From assembly GCA_007135435.1 (NCBI GenBank), contig SLIW01000222.1, positions 1 through 6,465 on the forward strand: DNA of 6,465 nucleotides. The letters are read 5' to 3'. The translations under genes and the position numbers were made by a program. The notes below the pieces were generated by a model. The model did no database searches. It was not told the origin of the DNA and saw only the letters and a program-made list of their open reading frames with translations. Of this stretch, positions 1 through 6,395 are shown piece after piece. The stretch is from Natronomonas sp. GTDB lineage: Archaea > Halobacteriota > Halobacteria > Halobacteriales > Haloarculaceae. The first letter of the stretch is position 1; each line of letters begins with the position of its first letter.

Positions 1-1893
1 CGTGAGGGTTGCCCCCGTGATCGCCGCGATTGCGTCGGCCAGTTCGACCTCCGCGCGGTCGTAGGGGCCGGTCTCGGTCGCGACGACGATGTCCTCGATG
101 TCCCCGGTCCCCCGGTGTTTCAGGACGGCCAACCTGACCGGGAATTCCGACCGCAGGATCTCGTCGACGTGGCTCTCCTGGAGGTGGCGCTTCCGGATGG
201 GGTCGTGCCAGTCCACCACCACGAGCTCCGTCCGCTCGTTGACGCTCTGGAGGAGCGCGTCGGTGCGGTCGCCGTGCGTGCGGACGTGGTCGAAGACGAC
301 GGCGTGATCCTCCAGGTCGAGGTCCCGTTCGATCGTCTCCATCCAGTCGGCGTCGACGTCGTGGTCGGCTTCGGCGAGCGGGAGGTGCCGGGGGACCCCC
401 GTGATGGTGAGGACGTCCAGGTCGGCGTCGAAGCGGTCGGCGAACGCCCCCATCAGGGTCAGGAGGTGCGGGTTCGCCTCGCCCTCGACCGTCTCGACCA
501 CGATGTGCGGCCCTCCCGTCGTCAGGGAGCCGACCTGTGACTCCTTCTCCGCGATGGAGCGGCGGTACTGGGCGCCGAGCAGCTGGTCCCGGAGGTCGTA
601 CTCCGGTTTCACGGGTTCGCCGGTCCGGGTCTGGACGTAGTACCAGCCGATGCCGAGCAGGACGAACAGGATGGCGCTGAGCTGCGAGAGCAGGCCCATG
701 AACGGGATCAACAGGAGCGCCGCGGCCGCACCGGCGAGGGGCACCCACGGCGAGAGGGGGACCCGGTAGGACGGGTCGTACCACTCCGGCTGGGCGCTCC
801 GCAGCAGGACGACCGTGACGTTGAGGAGCGCGAACACGAGGATGCCGAACGTCCCGCCGAGCTTCGCCAGCCCCTCGACGTCGAACAGGAACACGAGCGC
901 GACCATCACGCCCCCGGTCAGCCAGATCGACCGCGCCGGCGTGCCGAACCGGGGAGAGGAGTGGCGGAGCTTCGGCGTGACGAGCCCGTCGCGGGACATC
1001 GCGAAGGGGAACCGCGACGAGGAGAGGATCGCCGCGTTGGCCGTCGAGGTGGTGGCGAGGATGCCCGCGATCGCGATCGCGGCACCGCCGAGGACGCCGA
1101 GGAAGAGCCCGCCGGCGTGGGCCACCGGGGCGGTGCTCGCCGCGATGTCCTCGATCGACATCACGCCGGTGACGATCAGCATCACGCCGACGTAGAGGAT
1201 CGTGACGAAGATCACGGCGCCGAACAGCGCCCGGGGGAGTGTCGTCCCGGGGTCTTCGACCTCCTCGGCGACGGCCGTCGCCTTGACGATGCCCAGATAC
1301 GAGATGAACACGAGGCCGGTCGTCGTCACCACGCCCTCGACGCCGGTCGTGACGAACGGCGTCCACAGTGAGGTGTCGGCGGCGAAGATCCCGCCACCGG
1401 CGAAGACAGCGAGGATGCCGATGAGGCCGACCACGATGACGTTCTGGAGGTGGCCGCTCTTCTCGGCGCCGATCCAGTTGACGAGCACCAGCAGGAGGCC
1501 GCCCCCGACCGCGACGCCGAGGACGGGGACGGCCAGGAACTCGGTGACGTACCAGCCGAGGCCGACGAGGGCGAACGACCCCTTGAAGATGAGCGCGAAC
1601 CACGCGCCGAACCCGACGACGGTCCCGACGAGCGGCCCCATCGCGCGGCTCGTGAAGTAGTAGGGTCCTCCGGCCCGTGGCATCGCCGTGGCCAGTTCGA
1701 CCGCACACATCGTGGCCACGAGGGCGATGAGGCCGGCGATCCCGAACGACAGCGCCGCTGCAGGGCCGGCGCCCTCCGCCGCGGGCCCGGGGAGGACGAA
1801 GATCCCGGCCCCGATCATGGTCCCGGACGCGATGGTGAACACCGCGAACACGCCGAGGTCGCGGCGCAGATCCGAACTCTCCCCGGAGACCAT
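1..1893 (-). CDS. APC-family amino acid permease with C-terminal UspA-like domains (3' end cut by window)
   Basis: The 631 visible codons stay open to the window edge. Residues 1-420 form an integral membrane transporter of the amino acid-polyamine-organocation superfamily. The first helix carries the broken-helix motif GTMIGAGIFVLPG (about 24-36), the usual substrate-binding glycine loop. A second family signature lies near 199-215, with the pair EE followed by DP (AEEVEDP). I count about 12 hydrophobic segments between 13 and 420. A soluble acidic region follows: about 463-592 reads as one universal-stress-protein (UspA) domain, and a second begins near 599 (DIEDIVVATETG) and is truncated. 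This fusion is known in haloarchaeal transporters; the UspA part is thought to sense or regulate, not transport. The substrate cannot be read from sequence; cationic amino acids are one possibility. The ATG at 1893 is chosen because an in-frame TAG lies two codons upstream. There is no Shine-Dalgarno site, and a TATA-like box suggests a near-leaderless transcript. Confidence 0.93.
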   Translation of the reverse strand, partial: MVSGESSDLRRDLGVFAVFTIASGTMIGAGIFVLPGPAAEGAGPAAALSFGIAGLIALVATMCAVELATAMPRAGGPYYFTSRAMGPLVGTVVGFGAWFALIFKGSFALVGLGWYVTEFLAVPVLGVAVGGGLLLVLVNWIGAEKSGHLQNVIVVGLIGILAVFAGGGIFAADTSLWTPFVTTGVEGVVTTTGLVFISYLGIVKATAVAEEVEDPGTTLPRALFGAVIFVTILYVGVMLIVTGVMSIEDIAASTAPVAHAGGLFLGVLGGAAIAIAGILATTSTANAAILSSSRFPFAMSRDGLVTPKLRHSSPRFGTPARSIWLTGGVMVALVFLFDVEGLAKLGGTFGILVFALLNVTVVLLRSAQPEWYDPSYRVPLSPWVPLAGAAAALLLIPFMGLLSQLSAILFVLLGIGWYYVQTRTGEPVKPEYDLRDQLLGAQYRRSIAEKESQVGSLTTGGPHIVVETVEGEANPHLLTLMGAFADRFDADLDVLTITGVPRHLPLAEADHDVDADWMETIERDLDLEDHAVVFDHVRTHGDRTDALLQSVNERTELVVVDWHDPIRKRHLQESHVDEILRSEFPVRLAVLKHRGTGDIEDIVVATETGPYDRAEVELADAIAAITGATLT

Positions 1894-1922
1894 GGACTAC
1901 GTGTCGAGATGCCCCGACCCCG

Positions 1923-1929
1923 GTTAAAG
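1923..1929 (-). promoter_or_regulatory. TATA-like promoter element of the permease gene
   Basis: On the minus strand this reads CTTTAAC, an AT-rich island in GC-rich sequence centred about 33 bases upstream of the permease ATG. Archaeal TATA boxes sit about 25-27 bases before the transcription start, which would place the start within roughly 10 bases of the ATG. That agrees with the absence of a Shine-Dalgarno site. The purine-rich BRE expected just upstream is only weakly present. The position supports the call; the start site itself is inferred. Confidence 0.5.
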
Positions 1930-1937
1930 CACTGGTT

Positions 1938-1982
1938 TTCCATCGACTGCTCGATCACCTCCCCGGTGCGCTTTCGATGGAA
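1938..1982. repeat. Perfect 9-bp inverted repeat upstream of the permease promoter (possible operator)
   Basis: TTCCATCGA at 1938-1946 is repeated as its exact reverse complement TCGATGGAA at 1974-1982, with 27 bases between the arms. The arms are 36 bp apart centre to centre, a little over three helical turns. The inner arm ends about 9 bases upstream of the permease TATA-like box, where an archaeal activator or repressor could contact TBP/TFB. A chance match of this length in a 215-base gap is uncommon but not negligible (my rough estimate is one in ten), so the regulatory reading is tentative. Confidence 0.35.
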
Positions 1983-2108
1983 TTCGCGTTTCGGGGGGCG
2001 ATACCCTCTCCTGAGATGCTCACCACGTCACCGCGTACCCGGCGGTTTCGCGGCAGCGGGTGCTGATCTCCCAGAAGAAGTGTTCTCGTCGGAACGACCG
2101 GCTGGGTG

Positions 2109-2333
2109 CTAGCGCCCGGCGAGTGAGTAGCCGTTCTCGGAGAGCACGCTGTTGATCTGCTCGTCGTACTCCGGAGGGATCGTCTGGCGCGGGGCCACCG
2201 CTCCCTGGTTCGGGTCGACGACGTCGAACTCGATGGTCTCGGTGGTGATCTCGCCCGCCTTTCCCGTCCCGACGAACTCGAGGAGCACCTCGTCGCCGAA
2301 CGGGTGGAGCGAAACCGTTTCGATGTGTTGCAT
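2109..2333 (-). CDS. Small hypothetical protein, 74 residues
   Basis: I do not recognise the family. The protein begins MQHIETVSLHPFGDEVLLEF and is acidic, with no cysteine, no signal peptide and no membrane segment. The first 40 residues alternate in a way that suggests beta-strands (EVLLEFVG, TETIEFDVV). A Pro/Gln-containing linker follows (DPNQGAVAPRQTIPPEYD), then a short helix and the end NGYSLAGR. The frame stays open upstream to another ATG at 2456, but that 41-codon extension is rich in Cys, Pro and Arg and unlike a haloarchaeal protein, so the ATG at 2333 is preferred. No Shine-Dalgarno site precedes it. It lies alone between the antiporter operon (254-base gap) and the permease (215-base gap), all on the same strand, so it is probably transcribed separately. 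Coding status rests on acidic composition and sensible protein character; function is unknown. Confidence 0.72.
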   Translation of the reverse strand: MQHIETVSLHPFGDEVLLEFVGTGKAGEITTETIEFDVVDPNQGAVAPRQTIPPEYDEQINSVLSENGYSLAGR

Positions 2334-2375
2334 GGGAGGGCGTGGGGGTTGTTGACACTTCTTGGCGCTCGAACA

Positions 2376-2382
2376 TGATAAC
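2376..2382 (-). promoter_or_regulatory. Weak TATA-like element for the 74-residue protein gene
   Basis: The minus strand reads GTTATCA, centred about 46 bases upstream of the ATG at 2333. It would give a leader of roughly 20 bases. It is the most AT-rich stretch in this gap at a plausible distance, but it departs from the haloarchaeal TTTAWA consensus and has no clear BRE. This is a candidate only. Confidence 0.22.
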
Positions 2383-2587
2383 AGTTCCCACGCTTTCTGC
2401 GGGTTCGGGGTTCGTAACGGCCCCGTATTCCGGTCCAGTTCGTCCCGATTCAGCACGACATCGTGCGTCGTCGATCGATCCCGGAGACGATCGTCTGTTC
2501 GAGTGTACGTGCCCCCGGTCCCTCATCCGTCGCTCGGCACACAATCCGTCGCCCGGCCCACCGTCCAACGGCCGAGCCACCGACCGT

Positions 2588-4267
2588 TCACCGGATCCGC
2601 TGGACGTCGCTCGGCCCGTACTCGACGGCGCGTTCGAGCCGATCGCGGCCCCGGTCGCGGACGTCCTCCCGTGTGAGGTCGCCCGCGAGTAGCCCCGCGA
2701 CGAGGTCGCGCAGGCGCTCGGCGGCGAGCACGTCGGGGACCGCGACGAAGAACGCGCCCTGCTCGAGCAGCGCGGCACCGCTCTCGACGTCCGAGGCCCG
2801 GACGATCGTGTCGACGCCGACGTCGAACGAGAGGATCTGTTCGGCCCACGCCTGGCGCTGCACGGTGGCGACGATCAACGCCGCGTCGGCGGCGTTCGCC
2901 ACCTCCCAGGCGGACTCGGTCATCACGTCCCCGAACACGTAGTTCTCGCAGTGCTCGCGGACGGTCTCCTCGCGGCTCGGGTCGCTCTCGATGACCACGT
3001 AGGGGTGGTCGATGGCCTCGCAGGCCTCGACGACCTGCTGGCCCTCCCGATCGTAGCCCGTGACGACGACGTGGTCGCGGAGGTCGTCCGCGACCCGGCT
3101 CTTCGCCCGGATGGCCTCCGTGTCCGCGTCCAGGATCCCGGTGTCGACGAGTCGCCGGTGGAGGTCGCCGGCGTACCGGCTCGTGAACGCCGACCCGAGC
3201 ATGGTGACGATGGCGGCGAGGACGATCGCCTCGAACAGCGCCGGGACGAGCAGGCCGGCCACCAGCGCCTCGATCGCGATGATCAGCGAGAACTCGCTCA
3301 CCTGGTCGAGGTTGTAGCCGGTCAGCGTCGCCGTCCGCGAGTCGTAGTCGCGCCACCGGAGCACCGCGAACGTCACGACCGGGTTGACGACGAGGACCGC
3401 CACGACGAGGACGGCGCCGATCCCGAGCACCGCGAGGCTCGGCACCGTGAGGAGCGCGCCGAGGGTCACGAAGAAGACCGGCGCGAAGAAGTCCTCGACG
3501 TAGCCGATGGCGTCCAGGGTCTCGACGTCGTGGGGGTACTCCGAGGCGACCGCGAGGCCGGCGGCGAACGCCCCGACGACGACCGAGACGCCGGCCAGCT
3601 CCGCGATCGCGACGAAGCCGATGATCAGCGAGATCCCCGTGAGCATCATGATCTCGACGTCGCCGCCGGCGACGGCGGTGAACCGGTCGAAGAGGTAGTG
3701 GCGGATGACCAGCCCCCCGCCGACGAGGAGGACGCCACCGAGGAGGGCGATCAGGTGGCCGTCCGCGTAGACGAAGGCGCTCAGGAGCAGGATGGCGCCG
3801 ATCGCGAGCAGGTCCTCGACGAAGTGGATCGACTCGGCCAGCCGCTCGTGGAGGCTCCGCAGGCGGACCCGCCGCTCCAGGAGGCTGAGCGCGACCAGCG
3901 ACGACCCGAGCGTCGCCGCGATGGTGAAGTACAGGGCGTTCAGGGGGTCGAACCCGAGGAGCAGCCCCACGACGAACATCACCGCGCCCGTGATCGCCGC
4001 CTGGACGACCGCGACGACGGTGCTGTCCCGCTGGATGCCGCTCCCGTACAGTGGCTCGAGCTCGACGGCGAACGCGAAGACGAGGAAGACGATCCCCCAC
4101 TGTGCGAGGTCCAGGAGCTGTCCCTCGTCGACGACGACGCCGACCAGGACGCCGGCGACGAGGTAGAACGGCACGGCCGGCAGCGAGTAGCGGGTGGCGA
4201 CGACCAGCAGGACCGCGGCGACGGCGAAGATGAGCGTCAGCGCGACGACGAACTCGTACTCGCTCAT
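2588..4267 (-). CDS. CPA2-family cation:proton antiporter with C-terminal TrkA-N (KTN) domain, second gene of the pair
   Basis: This 559-residue membrane protein should exchange Na+ or K+ for H+ across the cytoplasmic membrane. Residues 1-365 hold about 12-13 hydrophobic segments. The ion-site helix contains Glu151-Asp152 (HFVEDLLAIGAI), where the upstream paralogue has Gln-Asp. Other CPA2 landmarks are GSSLVALSLL (121-130), VVGAFAAGLAVA (230-241), EDFFAPVFFVTLG (258-270) and DQVSEFSLII (321-330) with conserved Glu325. Residues about 398-520 form a Rossmann-like KTN domain: loop GYDREG (404-409), an acidic residue after the second strand (Glu427) and FGDV (445-448). Such domains gate KefC-type systems and Trk channels by binding nucleotides. 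The ATG overlaps the upstream stop as ATGA and follows a strong Shine-Dalgarno site, so translation is probably coupled. The C-terminus is basic-acidic mixed (540-559), with no further domain. Ion specificity cannot be read from sequence. Confidence 0.93.
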   Translation of the reverse strand: MSEYEFVVALTLIFAVAAVLLVVATRYSLPAVPFYLVAGVLVGVVVDEGQLLDLAQWGIVFLVFAFAVELEPLYGSGIQRDSTVVAVVQAAITGAVMFVVGLLLGFDPLNALYFTIAATLGSSLVALSLLERRVRLRSLHERLAESIHFVEDLLAIGAILLLSAFVYADGHLIALLGGVLLVGGGLVIRHYLFDRFTAVAGGDVEIMMLTGISLIIGFVAIAELAGVSVVVGAFAAGLAVASEYPHDVETLDAIGYVEDFFAPVFFVTLGALLTVPSLAVLGIGAVLVVAVLVVNPVVTFAVLRWRDYDSRTATLTGYNLDQVSEFSLIIAIEALVAGLLVPALFEAIVLAAIVTMLGSAFTSRYAGDLHRRLVDTGILDADTEAIRAKSRVADDLRDHVVVTGYDREGQQVVEACEAIDHPYVVIESDPSREETVREHCENYVFGDVMTESAWEVANAADAALIVATVQRQAWAEQILSFDVGVDTIVRASDVESGAALLEQGAFFVAVPDVLAAERLRDLVAGLLAGDLTREDVRDRGRDRLERAVEYGPSDVQRIR

Positions 4268-6009
4268 CCGGCGTCACCTCCGGACGACCGCGCGCCCGTC
4301 CCGCCCCCGCCTCGCGGCGCGCCCGGCGGGGTCCCCTCGTCCCGGAGGCGGCCCATCAGTTCGCTGGCGAGCTCGACGGTGTCGTCGCGATCCGTGAGGA
4401 ACCCGTCGATGTACTCGCCGAGCAGCTCGCCCGCGAGGACCTCCTTGATGACGACGTAGTCGACCCCCTGCTCGTAGAGCGATCGGGCCTCGTCGACGTG
4501 CTCGGCGGCGGCGATGACGACCGCGTCGTCGGCCGCCCCCTCGACGAGCCGGCGGTTCACCGACGCCGGCCGGGCCATCGAGAGGACGAAGTCCGCCGTC
4601 TCGAGGTCGATCTGCTCGCGGATCTCGCCGTGCCGGACGTCGCCGTAGTGGAAGTCGACGCCGGCGTCCTCGAGCTCGCCCACGTTCTCGGCGGAGCGAT
4701 CGACGACGACGACCTCCGCGAAGTGGTCCTGGACGACCGGGAGGGTCTCCCTGACGATGCGGTCGTAGCCGACGAGGATGGCGTGGCCCTCCGTCACCGA
4801 GAGCGCCGCCTCCCGCTGGTCGTCCCGCTCGAACCGATCGAGATAGGGCCGTGCCCGCTCGTAGAGCCGCTCGTTGTAGAGGACGACGTACGTCGAGAGG
4901 GTCATCGTGACGAGCGCCATCAGGCTCAGGTACCCCAGGATCGGCTCCTCGACCAGCCCCTCGGTCACCGCGAGGGCACCGACGACGAGGGAGAATTCGC
5001 TGACCTGGACCATGTTGATCGAGCCGAGGAACGACGTCTCGGGGGCGAACCGCTCGCGGTGGATGAGGTAGAACATGATGAGGAAGTTCCCGAGCATCAG
5101 GACCGCCGAGGCGACCAGCGCCTCGACCCAGTAGGCGGTCAGGTACTCGGCCTCGAGCTGGAGCCCGATGCTGCTGAAGAAGACCACCAGGAAGAAGTCG
5201 GTCACCGGCCGCATCCGCTCTTTGAGCTCCGTGCTGTACGGCAGCTGGGCCAGGCTCAGTCCGGCGATGAACGCGCCGACCTCGACCGAGAGCTCCAGGG
5301 ACTCCGCCGCGAAGATGAAGAGGAACGCCCAGGCGACGCCCACGACGAAGAGGACGTTCCGGTCGCCGGCGACGGCCTCGAGCAGCGGCGGGAGGACGTG
5401 GCGGTAGGCGACGTACGCGGCGACGCCCATGGCGGCCATCAGTCCCAGGATGCGGGCGACGTCGAGGAGGATCTCGCCGGCGGCGCCCTCGAGCCCGGCG
5501 CCCACCAGCGCGAGGACGATGACGAGGTAGATGTCCTGGACGATGAGGACGCCGACGTCGATGCGTCCCGGGAGCGTCTTGAGCTCGTCCTTCTCGTCGA
5601 GGAGCTTGACGATGATCGGCGTCGCGCCGAAGACGGTCGCCAGGGCGATGACGATGACGTCCATCCCGCGGAAGCCGAGGAGGAACGCGATGGCGAACGC
5701 GGCGGCGGTCTGCAGGACGGTCTGGCCGACCGAGATGTTGACGATCGATCGGAGGATGTCCCTGATGCGGTCGAACCGCATCTCGATGCCGAGCAGGAAC
5801 AGGAGAAACCCGAGGCCGAGCTCGGCCATCACGTCGATGAGCGCGTCCTCGGTGACGATCCCGAGCAGGACCGGCCCCAGGACGATACCCGTGAGGATGT
5901 AGGCGACGATCGTCGGCTGGCCCGTCCGCCTGGCGACGTAGCTCAGCACCGTCGCCGTCACGACGATGAAGGCGAAGTCTGCGGCGAGCGCGATGCCGCC
6001 TAGCGGCAT
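4264..6009 (-). CDS. CPA2-family (KefB/KefC-like) cation:proton antiporter with C-terminal KTN-like domain, first gene of the pair
   Basis: This 581-residue protein is predicted to exchange a monovalent cation for protons. Residues 5-378 contain about 13 hydrophobic segments. Family landmarks in order: TGQPTIVAYILTGIVLGP (29-46), ELGLGFLLFLLGIEM (63-77), GATPIIVKLL (128-137), the ion-site Gln158-Asp159 (LIVQDIYLV), VEVGAFIAGLSLA (242-254), DFFLVVFFSSIGLQL (271-285) and VQVSEFSLVVG (334-344) with Glu338. A KTN-like domain spans about 408-535, with Asp437 after the second strand and YGDV at 455-458. Its nucleotide loop reads GYDRIV (414-419), lacking the last glycine of GxGxxG, so binding may be altered. 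The tail from about 559 is a Gly/Pro/Arg-rich, apparently disordered segment. The ATG at 6009 is the only start that keeps the first helix; GAGGG abuts it, too close to act as a normal Shine-Dalgarno site. It is the first gene of the operon, divergent from a small membrane protein gene. Confidence 0.93.
   Translation of the reverse strand: MPLGGIALAADFAFIVVTATVLSYVARRTGQPTIVAYILTGIVLGPVLLGIVTEDALIDVMAELGLGFLLFLLGIEMRFDRIRDILRSIVNISVGQTVLQTAAAFAIAFLLGFRGMDVIVIALATVFGATPIIVKLLDEKDELKTLPGRIDVGVLIVQDIYLVIVLALVGAGLEGAAGEILLDVARILGLMAAMGVAAYVAYRHVLPPLLEAVAGDRNVLFVVGVAWAFLFIFAAESLELSVEVGAFIAGLSLAQLPYSTELKERMRPVTDFFLVVFFSSIGLQLEAEYLTAYWVEALVASAVLMLGNFLIMFYLIHRERFAPETSFLGSINMVQVSEFSLVVGALAVTEGLVEEPILGYLSLMALVTMTLSTYVVLYNERLYERARPYLDRFERDDQREAALSVTEGHAILVGYDRIVRETLPVVQDHFAEVVVVDRSAENVGELEDAGVDFHYGDVRHGEIREQIDLETADFVLSMARPASVNRRLVEGAADDAVVIAAAEHVDEARSLYEQGVDYVVIKEVLAGELLGEYIDGFLTDRDDTVELASELMGRLRDEGTPPGAPRGGGGTGARSSGGDAG
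4274..4281 (-). promoter_or_regulatory. Strong Shine-Dalgarno site for the second antiporter gene
   Basis: The minus strand reads GGAGGTGA, an eight-base match to the anti-Shine-Dalgarno end of archaeal 16S rRNA, with six bases before the ATG at 4267. It lies inside the last codons of the upstream antiporter gene. With the four-base ATGA overlap it fixes the start of the downstream gene and indicates a single bicistronic message. Confidence 0.85.
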
Positions 6010-6034
6010 CCCTCACGAACGGCCACCGATCGGT

Positions 6035-6048
6035 CGTCGTCGACGACG
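6035..6048. repeat. 14-bp perfect palindrome in the leader of the antiporter operon
   Basis: CGTCGTCGACGACG is its own reverse complement and lies 26-39 bases upstream of the antiporter ATG at 6009. It could be an operator or the stem of a leader hairpin. CGTCG runs are very common in DNA of this composition, so the functional reading is weak. No convincing TATA box was found for this operon; the best candidate, TTGTAC on the minus strand near 6097-6102, would imply a leader of about 60 bases that contains this palindrome. Confidence 0.3.
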
Positions 6049-6140
6049 GCTCCGTGACTCCGTCTCCTCGGGCTGGTGATGTCGAGTCGCCTCACGTACA
6101 ACACGAACGCCCGTCGCAATAGGCCTTGGGCCCGGTGAGC

Positions 6141-6160
6141 GTTCGGGTTCCGGACCGAAC
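6141..6160. repeat. Inverted repeat upstream of the small membrane protein gene
   Basis: GTTCGG (6141-6146) and CCGAAC (6155-6160) are exact reverse complements around an eight-base centre that itself contains the palindrome TCCGGA. The element ends 29 bases before the ATG at 6190. It could be a regulator site near the transcription start or a short hairpin in the leader. A weak AT-rich spot (CAATAG near 6118-6123) would place a start close to it. Evidence is positional only. Confidence 0.3.
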
Positions 6161-6176
6161 GCCAGTGCTTTCCCGT

Positions 6177-6182
6177 GGAGGG
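6177..6182 (+). promoter_or_regulatory. Shine-Dalgarno site deciding the start of the small membrane protein
   Basis: GGAGGG is followed by seven bases and then ATG at 6190, a normal spacing. It therefore favours that ATG over the in-frame GTG at 6175, which would overlap the site, and over the ATG at 6196, which is 13 bases away. Confidence 0.7.
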
Positions 6183-6189
6183 CCGAACG

Positions 6190-6390
6190 ATGACCATGTT
6201 CGAGTCGGTGAACGTGCCCTCGCTCGCCCGCAACCTGGCGGTCTACACGGTCGGCGTCGCCCTGTCGGTCGCCGGCGCGCTCGGGCTCGCCGGCGCGGTC
6301 GAGCTGTCGCTGATCGTCTCCGGAGCGCTGTTCGTCGCCGGCCTCGCCGCGGTCCTCGTGGTCCACGAGTACATGGGTGGGCCGTTCTAG
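6190..6390 (+). CDS. Small two-helix membrane protein, 66 residues, function unknown
   Basis: The protein starts MTMFESVNVPSLARNLAVYT and has two hydrophobic segments, about residues 16-38 and 41-60 (numbered from the ATG at 6190). A short turn with a single Glu (GAVELS) separates them, and the end is HEYMGGPF. It has no signal peptidase site or metal-binding motif. A hairpin topology with both ends on the same side of the membrane is likely. I do not recognise a named family; it resembles the many small haloarchaeal membrane proteins of unknown role. It is the only plus-strand gene here, transcribed away from the antiporter operon across a 180-base divergent gap. It could be an independent gene or an accessory of the antiporters; sequence does not decide. 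The good Shine-Dalgarno site and clean amphipathic pattern support it being real. Confidence 0.8.
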   Translation: MTMFESVNVPSLARNLAVYTVGVALSVAGALGLAGAVELSLIVSGALFVAGLAAVLVVHEYMGGPF

Positions 6391-6395
6391 CGTCA

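Noticed and set aside
115..540. Plus-strand open frames under the permease, including those at 115-540, 961-1371 and 1450-2112
   Set aside because: All lie antisense to the continuous permease-UspA frame on the minus strand and show the same biased composition. None has a convincing start signal.
1955..2030. A 22-codon frame on the minus strand in the gap between the small protein and the permease
   Set aside because: It is too short, starts with GTG, has no ribosome-binding site and no recognisable product.
2334..2456. N-terminal extension of the 74-residue protein to an ATG at 2456
   Set aside because: The extra 41 residues are rich in Cys, Pro and Arg and include no acidic haloarchaeal signature, whereas the sequence after the ATG at 2333 does.
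2342..2692. Plus-strand frame of 116 codons across the gap after the antiporter operon
   Set aside because: It begins with GTG without a ribosome-binding site, runs antisense into the antiporter C-terminus, and its product has no family features or acidic bias.
2523..4277. Minus-strand frame of 584 codons overlapping the second antiporter out of register
   Set aside because: Its product is extremely Arg/Pro-rich, typical of a GC-driven frame shift of the real gene, and it lacks any domain.
2951..4459. Plus-strand open frame of 502 codons opposite the second antiporter
   Set aside because: It is the complement of a real membrane protein gene in GC-rich DNA. Its product is a monotonous mix of Asp, Glu, Arg and Gln with no domain, and it continues past the antiporter gene boundary into the next one. 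The minus-strand frame has clear CPA2 and KTN motifs.
4498..6003. Plus-strand open frame of 501 codons opposite the first antiporter
   Set aside because: This is the same effect in the same antisense register: a hydrophilic, low-complexity product mirroring hydrophobic codons of the antiporter. No ribosome-binding site or family motif was seen.
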